A stretch of 64,000 bases of DNA from Alopecurus myosuroides (taxonomy: Eukaryota > Streptophyta > Magnoliopsida > Poales > Poaceae), in assembly GCA_028641055.1 (NCBI GenBank), contig CM054063.1, positions 175,136,697-175,200,696 of the forward strand. The letters are read 5' to 3'. The number at the start of each line of letters is the position of its first letter. The stretch's first letter is position 1. The notes beneath the pieces are model-generated. The model was not told where the DNA came from, did no database searches, and worked only from the letters and a program-made list of their open reading frames with translations. The position numbers and the translations under genes were made by a program. This document shows positions 47,060 to 56,149 of the stretch, one piece after another.

Positions 47060-47077
47060 TGGCACCGCTGCCGGGGA
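47060..47077 (+). other. Primer-binding site of A3 (tRNA-Asp type)
   Basis: TGGCACCGCTGCCGGGGA differs at two positions from TGGCGCCGTTGCCGGGGA, the complement of the 3' end of plant tRNA-Asp. Confidence 0.75.
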
Positions 47078-47163
47078 GTGAAGCGCTATTGGGAAGTGGA
47101 ATTGATAAAGGAAGCTTATGTTGTAAGTGATGTTTTTATTACTGTCTACTGCTTTATTACACT

Positions 47164-48225
47164 ATGTTTGGATCTCCTTTTGAGTCCTTATTTGTGAGCA
47201 CTGCTAACGATGCTAGGGTACTAAGTGACCCACTGCCTAATGATTTGGATCCTTATAAAATACATATAAAGATTGTTAAACATGTTAGGGATAACTCCTA
47301 TTCAGGTGATGGAACTGTCCATCCTAGTGATCATTTGCTTTTTTTACATGAATTATGCGAGTTGTTCAAGTGTGCAGGTATTACAATGAGCCAAGTGAAG
47401 AGGAAATTATTCTCTATATCATTGACAGGCCGAGCCTCTGAATGGTTCAAACTGCTGAAAAATAGCCAAACTATTGGATGGGAGGAAATTGTGCCTCTCT
47501 TTTATTCTAAATTCTATCCTCCCAGTGAAATTCATAGAGATCGGAATTATATATATAATTTTTGGCATCATGACGGAGAGAGTATTGCCCAAGCATGGGG
47601 GAGATTGAAGTTACTAATTCTCAAATGCCCCGTTCATGAGCTCCCCAGTAACATTGTTATTAATATTTTATATTCAAGGCTTTCTCTTCATGATAAGGAT
47701 TTATTGGATGCTTCTTGTTCTGAATCATTTACACGTATGAAAGATGAAGCTAAATGGGATCTTCTTGACCGTATTCAAGAAAACACTGAAGGATGGGAGA
47801 ATGACAAAGGTAGAAAGTCAGGTATAAATTATGATTATGAATGCATTAAAACTTTTATGTCATCCGGTGATTTTCATAATGTTAGTATTGTTTATGCTCT
47901 TGATTCTCAAGTTGTTGCAAACTTATATAAGGCTTTTGCTTCTTATTTTGATATTCCTAAAAAGGAATGGGACAAGTACCATGCACCTTATAAAGATACT
48001 GTTAATTGTGTTCCTGCTAGAGATATAAAAGTTCATATTGTTGATTCTGTTGTGCCTGAACCTTATATTGAGAAAATGCCTTTCCCTGCTAAGGTGAAAG
48101 AACATTTTATGTTAACTAGTGTGGTTAATAAAAGTGCAAGGAAACCTGTAGGACCTGAGGAACAAATAATTGTAGAACCTACAGTAGCAATAGTAAAAGA
48201 CCTTGTTTCTGAAAATGTAGAATAG
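47164..48225 (+). CDS. A3 gag (Athila-type)
   Basis: ATG at 47164, about 90 bp after the primer site. The retrotransposon gag domain includes LTGRASEWFKLL, EIVPLFYSKFYPPSE, GESIAQAWGRLKLL and LLDASC. The frame stops at TAG 48223-48225 but the protease continues in the same frame beyond it. The element is old and nested into twice, so it is not expected to be active. Confidence 0.75.
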   Translation: MFGSPFESLFVSTANDARVLSDPLPNDLDPYKIHIKIVKHVRDNSYSGDGTVHPSDHLLFLHELCELFKCAGITMSQVKRKLFSISLTGRASEWFKLLKNSQTIGWEEIVPLFYSKFYPPSEIHRDRNYIYNFWHHDGESIAQAWGRLKLLILKCPVHELPSNIVINILYSRLSLHDKDLLDASCSESFTRMKDEAKWDLLDRIQENTEGWENDKGRKSGINYDYECIKTFMSSGDFHNVSIVYALDSQVVANLYKAFASYFDIPKKEWDKYHAPYKDTVNCVPARDIKVHIVDSVVPEPYIEKMPFPAKVKEHFMLTSVVNKSARKPVGPEEQIIVEPTVAIVKDLVSENVE

Positions 48226-48740
48226 GGACACATTATATTTTGTGAAGACGCTTCTAATATTGTCTCTCATCCTAGTAAATCTAGGAAACCTAGTGTTCTT
48301 GTGCTATCTATTAGGATAGGTGATCATTGCTATTATGGTATGTGTGCTATTGGTGCTAGTTCTAGTGCTATTCCTTATGAGTTTTCTAAAGAAATCATGC
48401 ATGAAATTGGTTCTTGTGAACTTGAGGACATTGATGTGATTATTCAGCTTGCTAATAGGGAAACTATTTCTCCAATTGGTATTGTTAGAGACGTGGAGGT
48501 CTTATGTGGTAAAACTAAGTATCCTGCTGATTTTCTAGTACTAGGCACATCTTCTAGTGATACTTGTCCTATTATATTTGGTAGATCTTTCTTAAACACT
48601 TGTGGTGCTGTTATTGATTGTAAAAAGGAGAAAATTCTTACAAAGTTTGATGGAGAGTCTTATGAATTTAATTTCTCCAAATTTGCTAAATCACCTTATG
48701 AAGCTGAATTACCTAATGATATTATAGAGTTGAACAATTG
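48226..48740 (+). pseudogene. A3 protease region, catalytic Asp lost
   Basis: In frame with gag past the TAG. The sequence CAIGASSSAIP corresponds to the D-x-G-A-S active site of Ty3-type proteases, but the catalytic Asp position is Ala. CPIIFGRSFLNTCGAVIDC matches the conserved LGR-type motif that follows. The frame is lost near 48735, where a one-base indel moves the continuing protein into another frame. Confidence 0.7.
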
Positions 48741-49160
48741 GCTTCTATTGCTCTTGCTCCTAACAATCCTTTGCAACAATACATGGAAGACCACGAAAGT
48801 GATGTATTTTTGGAAGAAAAAAATGAAATTGACGAGATCTTATTACATCAGCCAGCGATGCTGAAACATAATTTACCGGTGGAAGACTTGGGTACCACAT
48901 TACCACCCAAGGATTATCCTGTTTTTTATTTAAAGCCTTTGCCTGAAAATCTTAAATATGCTCGTATTGATGATAAGAAATTATATCCTGTTATTATTAG
49001 TTCTAAACTTTCTAGTGAAGAAGAGGAGAGATTATTGGGAATATTGAAGAAACACAGAGGTGCTATTGGTTATACTCTTGATGATTTGAAGGGAATTTCT
49101 CCTACTATATGTCAGCATGCTATTAATATTGAACCTGATACAAAGCCAGTTGTTGAGCAT
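48738..49160 (+). pseudogene. A3 protease-RT linker, interrupted
   Basis: Continues the A3 polyprotein in the shifted frame: LGTTLPPKDYPVFYLKPLP, EEERLLGILKKHRGAIGYTL, then DTKPVVEH. It stops at the insertion at 49161. The missing next residues (RRLNPKMKDVVRNEVL) are found at 50832-50899. Confidence 0.8.
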
Positions 49161-50826
49161 TGATGCTCTTTGATGGTGCCTTGACGGGGAGGTTTCTTGA
49201 TGATGATTAAGTCCCCGACAACGGCGCCAGAAATTCCTTGTTGCTCGCAGAGTTGATGAGTTGATGGAAACCCCAAGAGGAGGGTTTGATGAGCAAGCGG
49301 CAAGAATTTCCCTCAGTTAAGATTCAAGGTTATCAATCCAGTAGGAGGAAGAGGCTCTCGGGAAGGTTGATGCCACTGACGGTGGTGCTGGCGCTTCACC
49401 GGTGTCAGCAACAATGTGGAACCTGCATACAACACAACCAAAATACTTTGTTCCAACGGTGCAGTGAGGTTGTCAATCTCACCGGTCTTGCTGAAAACAA
49501 AGATTAGACGTATAGTGTGGAAAATGATGTATGCTTGCAGTAAGTAAAGAAAGCAGGAAATAGTTGTGGTTTGTTTAACAGTATGGAAAAATGGACCGGG
49601 GTTCATAGTTTCACTAGTGGTGTCTCTCCATAAAAGATAGCATGCTGGGTGAACAAATTACAGCTGGGAAATTGAAAAATAGAGGTTGCACCGTAGTGCA
49701 CAATATGACATGAAGATTACTATGATATTTAGTGCGGGCATTACAACAAGATACATATACCGACATCCATTTGCATCTATGACTAATAATCCACCCTCGG
49801 GTTATCATCCGAACCCCCTTAGGTATTAAGTTGCAAGCAATAGATAACTGCATTAAATAAAGTGTGTAATGTAAGCAATGGTTATGCATGCGGACACTCT
49901 CACCGCTGTTTTCTTCCCAATGGCAACAACACATCCCCCTTTCACGTTTCTGTCACTCGAGCAAGGCGGTGAGGAGGCATGAACCCACTATCAAGCACAA
50001 ATACTCCATCTTGGAGTCACTAGCAACTACTTGGCGAGAGCAACCACTAGCAACAGAAAGCATGCAAGATAAAAAAATAGCATATGCAAATAAAGACTAT
50101 AATCAACTTGGCATAAGTTCAATATTCATCAGATCCCAGCAAACACAACATATAGAATTACATAAGGTCAATCTCGATCATGATAGGCAGCTCACGAGAT
50201 CTAAACATGGAGGCTTATGAGGAGAAGACAACCATCTAGCTACAGCTACGAACCCGTAGTCCAAGGATGAACTACTCACGCATCACTCCGGAGGCAGTCA
50301 TGGTGATGTAGAAGCCTCCGGTGATGGTCTCCTCTCCGGCAGGGTGGCGGAAACAGCTTCAGAACCCCCTGATCTAGAGTTGACGGTGATGGCGGCTGCG
50401 GAACTTTTCGGGGATTTTTGATTAGGTGCTTAGGGTTTTCCATCCGGGGGGCTTAAATAGGCGAAAGGGAAAAGACGGTGGAGCTCCAGGGGCCCCACAC
50501 CCATAGGTGGCGCGACCAGGGGGGACCCGTGCCACCCTATGGTGTGGACCCCTGTTTCCCGTCTTCGACTCCTCTTCGGTGCTCTGGATGCTTCCAGGGA
50601 AAATAGGAACTTTGGGCTTTGTGGGGTCCAATTCCGAGAATGTCTGCAGAACAAATTTTCTAAAACAAAAAACAACAGAAAACAGGGAACTGGCACTTGG
50701 CATCTTGTTAATAGGTTAGTCCCGGAAAACATATAAAAATGCTATAAATAAGGGAAAAAACAAGTAGCAATTAACATAATATGATCATGGAGCATTAGAA
50801 ATTATAGATACATTGGAGACGTATCA
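49161..50826 (-). mobile_element. LTR-type insertion copy B (TGATACGTCTC family) in A3 pol
   Basis: On the minus strand it starts TGATACGTCTCC at 50826 and ends CA at 49161, flanked by AGCAT (49156-49160) and AGAAT (50827-50831), a target duplication with one mismatch. It shares blocks with copy A (19931-21356). Near its end is a tRNA-Asp-type primer site on the minus strand (49229-49212, TGGCGCCGTTGTCGGGGA), so this is an LTR plus a short internal stub and not a clean solo LTR. No coding sequence. Confidence 0.65.
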
Positions 50827-50831
50827 AGAAT

Positions 50832-50899
50832 CAACGCCGTTTAAATCCTAAGATGAAGGATGTCGTAAGAAATGAGGTATTAAAACTCCTTGATGCTGG
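50832..50899 (+). pseudogene. A3 RT fragment between two insertions
   Basis: Sixty-eight bases encode the start of the A3 RT (RRLNPKMKDVVRNEVLKLL), stranded between copy B and T2. Its last five bases, GCTGG (50895-50899), are the T2 target duplication. Confidence 0.85.
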
Positions 50900-51482
50900 C
50901 GTCGAGACATCGTAGTAGTTTTCATAGACTGGGGTGCCATGAGACTACGGTAGAGACGTGGGGTAACGGGATAGCGTAGTAAACACAGAACACGGGATTT
51001 ACCCAGGTTCGGTACGTCGCGACAGTACGGCGTACCTACTCCTGCACTTCTCACTATGAGGGACTAAAGCCCGTATAATAAGGTTACAATGTAAGGGAAT
51101 AGATCTAGCTACTCGACGAGGATGAACTTCCCGGCGAGTTGCGCAAGGCTTAAGCTAGAACCTAGAACCTTGGACTAAAGGAACTTATTGATCTTATGAA
51201 ATTTATCTCCCGTCCGGCTTTATATAATAGCCGGATTTAGGGCTTACAGAACCAGAAACCTAGAAGACTACGTTTAACTTGTAACTTGGAAAGTAAGGAA
51301 TCCGTCTTCTCCTCCAAGCCAGATCACGCGGGCCGTGATCCGGGTTCTTCTAGAATCCGGCTTCTACGCGTCGGACTACTGGGCCGCCCAATGGACCTAA
51401 GTCCATTACCTTGCAGGCCACCCTGGTCGTCCAGCTCTTTTGTCTACCATCTTCTATACCCCTATTCGGTATATATCCGACA
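50900..51482 (-). repeat. T2 3' LTR
   Basis: Identical to 63107-63689 except the outermost base (C at 50900 where the other LTR has T) and T/C in GAAAT(T/C)TATCTCC. TATA box on the minus strand at 51226-51218. The minus-strand tract CCTGGGGGCTAC (51494-51483) abuts it as polypurine-type primer. Confidence 0.92.
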
Positions 51483-51875
51483 GTAGCCCCCAGGAAGGAT
51501 CAAAACTCTGAAACTCCGCCTTTCGTCAAATACATTTTGTCCGGGAAACTTGATTCAGCAGTCTTGATTCTTTCTTCTTTCCTTTTAAAGGAGATGGTAA
51601 CATAAAACTCGGAACTATGAAAATCCGGCTTTTCTTCTCGCGATCCTTCGCGGAAAAGGAACACGTGACATCAGCGCTTTAATCATGCTGACGCAAGCGC
51701 CGCTTGGTTTCACGCGGGAAACCCTGCAACGTATCTCTGACAGATTCTCACGAGAAACGAGGAGATAGCCATCATTCCTCTGTCGTTCCGTTTCCCGGAT
51801 TTTCCGGCGAGCGACACGCGTCAAACATCCAACGGTCAAAAGAGCCGTTGGCGCGTATCTAGAGGGTTTTCAGGC

Positions 51876-51883
51876 TATAAATA
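51876..51883 (+). promoter_or_regulatory. TATA box of T2 antisense gene
   Basis: TATAAATA in CAGGCTATAAATAGCC, 149 bp before the ATG at 52025 and followed by a pyrimidine-rich leader. Same arrangement as in T1. Confidence 0.75.
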
Positions 51884-52024
51884 GCCGTCTCCTTCCTCCT
51901 CATCAACCTTCTTCACTCCCTCACTGCCTTCACCATTGGTGCGAACACGAGCTCGAGAGCGAGAACAATTCCCTGCCCCGACGAGCCCTTCCCACGCCGG
52001 AACGCACCAACGCCACCGAGAAAG

Positions 52025-54964
52025 ATGGCGTCTCCGCAATCATCGCCCGTTCGCGCCTCCGTCGACGAGCTCCTGAACGATCTAGACCCCCAACTTGGGT
52101 CGCCCAAGCGCGCCGGCGGCGAGCCGGAAAAGACTTCGGCGTCCACAGCGGGCGGAGGGAACATCTCCGCCAACACGGATGCTGCGGGACCAAGGACCGC
52201 ATCAACCCCGCCGTTCGCTCCCGAAACGGCGGAGGAAAAGGTGGAGCTCCTCGACGAGCAGCTCGCCGCCGCGAAGGCCGCCACCACCGCCGCCGCTGGA
52301 GGAGATGAAGAAGAGGAGACTGCAGGCAACTGGATTGCCTGCAGTCTTCCCCCGGCTCTTCTTCCCAACTTGGAGAAGGAAGGCCTGGTTTTGAAGAAGA
52401 AATGGCGGCTCCCGGAAGAGGAGACCGAGCCCGCGCCACAAGAAGGCGAAAGGGTGCTTCTCGCCTCCCACCTTCTGCGAGGTATGGGGCTTCCCCCTTC
52501 TTCTTTCTTCCTCCAAGTTCTAGCTCACTACAACATCCAACCTCATAATCTCCCTCCCAATTCCATTCTGTATATGGCCGGCTTCCAGGCCTTATTCGAG
52601 GGTTACCTAGGAATAGAGCCTAGGTTAGATTTTTGGTTGTACTGCTTTGGGGTTAAGCGTAACTCTTCGGAGGGCGCACTCCCAAATTGCGGAACCATTT
52701 CCTTTACTCTTCGGAGATTCCGAGAGGATTGGTTCCCCAAAATAAAAACCTCGGAATCCGTCAAATTCTGGACGGGTTCCTTCTTTTATCACCCCGACGT
52801 GCCTTTTCCTAAAAAAGCCGTCGGGGTTCCACCTTTTGTGAACTCCGCCGCTGTTCCCCAGGATAACTGGGTTACAGAGGCCGTCCAGGTTCTGCCTCCA
52901 GATCTACTAAGGATCAAGAGGCGCATCGCCAAACTCACTTCCTCCAAACCCCCTTTGACCGGAATGGACACGGTCTTTTGCTGGCTGAATAGGCGGATTC
53001 AGCCACTGGCAAATCACGGAGGCCGTCTCCTGTGTGAATACACAGGAGCCAAGGATCCAATGCGGACATCCGACAAGGATTGGCCCGCAAAGGAGCTCAG
53101 GCGGCGCATCAACCAGTTGGTCGCTTCACGCGATCAATACACGGAGAGTCGGCCAATGTACACGGCCGACAACCCCGCGCCTAAGGTAAATTTCTCGTTA
53201 TTTAGGTATAATATCACTTCCTGGAAAATCTACCTTTCGATTCTGATTGGTTTTTTCCAACAGCTTGTGGATCTTCCAGACTCGGAGTTAGCCTCCGAGG
53301 CCGAGCTGGATGCGCTGCGTACCGCCACCACTGGTGGGCGCAAACGCAAGAAGATAATTTCTTCGGATGAAATTATCGACCTTGACGGAATCCCCGTCGC
53401 CACGTCCAGGTTATTTTCTTCCGGGTTTTTTCTTTTATGGGATCCTTTTCGTCCATCTTCGGTATTTTAACACTTTCCGGGTTTTCGGTTTTTAGCTTGC
53501 CCCCCTCCACCTTGAAGCCGAGGAAGTTGAAAAAGCTCAAAGCTGCTTCCAACCGAGGCAGCCAACCATCTCCCGCCGTCGCCCCGGATACGCCGCAGTC
53601 AATGGCGGAAGAACTTACTGCCACCACCACCACCAAGCCCCCAGAGCCCAGCCAGCCCGTTGTGCCCGAGTCGGACACGAGGGAAAGGGCGGCTCCAGAG
53701 GTGGGGAAATCTTCTCGGACATTCGACGAGGAAATCCCCACCTTTGACAAGGATTTTAAAGCTATAAATGATGGCTTGAACGCGGCCGAAAATCATTTCG
53801 CGGAATATGTGAAGGAATTCCGGGAAAACTTAGCAGGTTTGCAACGCATGAGCCAGGTATGTAACTCTAGCCCCCCAGCATTAAACAAAATGCATGCTTT
53901 TTTGCTTTGATGTTTTTTATTAACCATACTTTTCCTTGCTGTGTTTCAGCAAACCTCCGAGGCCATAAACCTGGAAGTTTTCCGGAAGCTCACTATCAAG
54001 AATAAAGAAGTTCGAAGTCTTCTTTCTATTCTTGAGGAGAGAGAGGCGGAGCTGGAATCGTCTCAGCTTGCTTTGACGGAAACGAAAGGTAGGCTTTTTC
54101 GTTTTGAAATTTCCGACTTAAAACTTTGTTGTGGTTTTCTTCTCGAGGAAATTGATCAACTCGGATTTGCCCTTTGCTTTTTCAGCTGCTTTAGCTGAAG
54201 CTAAACAAGCAGCGGAAGATTCCGGCAACGCCGAGATTCTCCGCAATGAGAACATTGAGCTTCACAAGAATCTTGTGAAGGCTCAAAAAGACCTGGAAGC
54301 CAGCAATCTGGCCCTTGGAGTAGCTAACTCCAAGGCTTCCGAGCAGGCGGAGAAAGACAAATCCGCTATCCAGGATTTGACTGAAGCTCTGAACCTTCGC
54401 CTGGAGGAAGTTTCGGAAATCGATAAACTCATCGGTAAATTTTTACCCTTGTCTTCGTCTTTCCATGTTTTGCGTTCTCTGTTTGTCTCCTTAACCCTTT
54501 TGTATGCTTTATCGGATCAAACAGGAGACACCCCAGACGGCGCTCGGGCTGCAGGCATCCGAGCTTTCGGGGAAACATGGAACTTGATGAAGGCTGCAGC
54601 AACGCAGTTGGTAGGCAAGTTTCTTCCCGAAAAATCTGGGGAATGCTCGGAGGTTGAAAAACTTCCGGGTATCATCATGGAGGTGGCGGAGTCCAAGGAG
54701 TCTATTCTCCGCTCCGCTGCACGGGGTGGTGCGCGTATGGCCTTAGGCCTTATGCGCATGCACTACCCTAGTGCCAAATCCTGGCGTGTGGCCACCGGTG
54801 TCCCTCAGGGATACACGGATGCACAACGATCCACCATCTTTGGTGAAGTTAAGGGCCACGCCACCCAGATTGCCGCCATGGTAAATGTCGGCGTCCACTA
54901 TCCAGAAGAAGAAGCTCCTCCGATTCCCGATGAAGAAAGCAGCGAGGAGGAGTCGGATTCTTGA
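52025..54964 (+). CDS. T2 antisense gene: intact six-exon Transposase_28-like/coiled-coil protein
   Basis: Exons 52025-53185, 53264-53409, 53496-53856, 53950-54088, 54186-54434 and 54525-54964. All five introns are GT-AG and 78-97 bp; phases 0, 2, 0, 1, 1 join without a stop to give 831 residues. Exon 1: acidic/Ala-rich N-terminus, then EGERVLLASHLLRGMGLPPS and NIQPHNLPPNSILYMAGF, the Transposase_28-type signature. Exons 2-3: basic GGRKRKKI and PRKLKKLKAA (likely nuclear signals). Exons 4-5: coiled coil (EEREAELESSQLALTETK). Exon 6: helical domain and acidic end PDEESSEEESDS. It is transcribed against the element from its own TATA box. Function unknown; such extra antisense ORFs are known in Tat elements. 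Confidence 0.85.
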
Positions 54965-55600
54965 AGGGTTACCTGGAACCTGGATAGAAGATTTAGACAA
55001 TAGGAGCATTACTGTTCTTTCATTTGTAATCCAAAATGTAATGCTTCTTATGTATTAATGAAAATTCCGCCTTTTGCAGTTTAAACTATGAAATTACTTT
55101 GCAAGTTTGTTTGAATTTTACCATTCCTTTATCTTCTAAGTTCTCTGGTGTATATGCTTTAACTGTCCTTAGTGTTTGAAATGGCTCAAATAGCATTATG
55201 AATCGTTATGCCGAGTAACTGGGGACGAACCAAGCAGTTTTGAAACTCGAAAACATGAATCATGCTAAAGGCATTTTTACTAACTAGTTCCAGTAACCCA
55301 GCATACGCACGATCAGATAAGACTTAGAGAAACAAGGAAAGTTTTAAGTGAAACTTGGGCACGCAGGCAATTCAAGTTTCCTTTAGCCGTTAAAAGGCTG
55401 AAAAATCATTCAGTTATGTAACGCCGAGTACGCAAGCACAATTCGGGTTAACATTGAGAAATTTGTAAGATCATTGGGAAATAGATGAGGCGGAAACACT
55501 TTGCAGTTATAAGAAACATGGATGACAGCATTCCGACAACTTTATTTCATGATCTCAAAAGATGTTTACATAGATTTGAACTAAGTACAGAAGGGGACAT
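54965..55600 (+). other. 3' flank of antisense gene / deletion zone of T2
   Basis: Non-coding. It includes ATTAATGAAA-type sequence near 55055 that could serve as a polyadenylation signal for the antisense gene. On the sense strand of T2 this is where RNase H, archaeal RNase H and integrase should lie before the 3' region; they are absent. Confidence 0.5.
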
Positions 55601-56149
55601 AACTTGCTAGGTGTTCCCAGGCTTCCGCAATCCACTTGACCTTGTCAAACTTCTCCAGCATTTTGCGAAATGGTAAGGTTTTAGCCCCCAGCCAACTGAG
55701 AAATCTTTTTATGGCTGTGGCGGAACCCGGCAATTCTGGGACATCTTTTTCACACGTAAGTTCTGAGATGCTCGAGATTGCCTTTATCTTTTCCGGGTTA
55801 ATTTCTATTCCTCTGTGAGAAACGATGAAACCCAGAAGTTTTCCTGAGGGAACCCCGAATACGCACTTAGATGGATTCAACTTCATCTTGTAAGTGCGCA
55901 AGTTTTCGAAGGTTTCTCGCAAGTCCTCAAGGAGTGTATCTTTTTCCTTGGTTACGACAGCAATATCGTCCACGTAAACATGGACGTTTTTTCCAATCTG
56001 ACTATGCAAACAACGTTGCATGCAACGCTGATATGTTGCACCTGCGTTCTTCAGGCCAAAAGGCATGGTTACGTAGTAATACGTCCCGTACGAGGTTATA
56101 AAAGAAGTCTTGATTTGATCTTCCTTTTTCATGCAACGCTGATATGTTG
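55581..56149 (-). pseudogene. T2 RT, C-terminal part
   Basis: Reads KKEDQIKTSFITSYGTYYYV, MPFGLKNAGATYQRCMQR, the catalytic YVDD (HVYVDDIAVVTKE), MKLNPSKCVFGVPSGKLLGF and the thumb-like KTLPFRKMLEKFDKVKW, after which homology stops and a stop codon follows. The first bases, upstream of KKEDQ, are a copied fragment (TYQRCM) at the edge of the insertion and not RT in its proper place. Confidence 0.82.
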
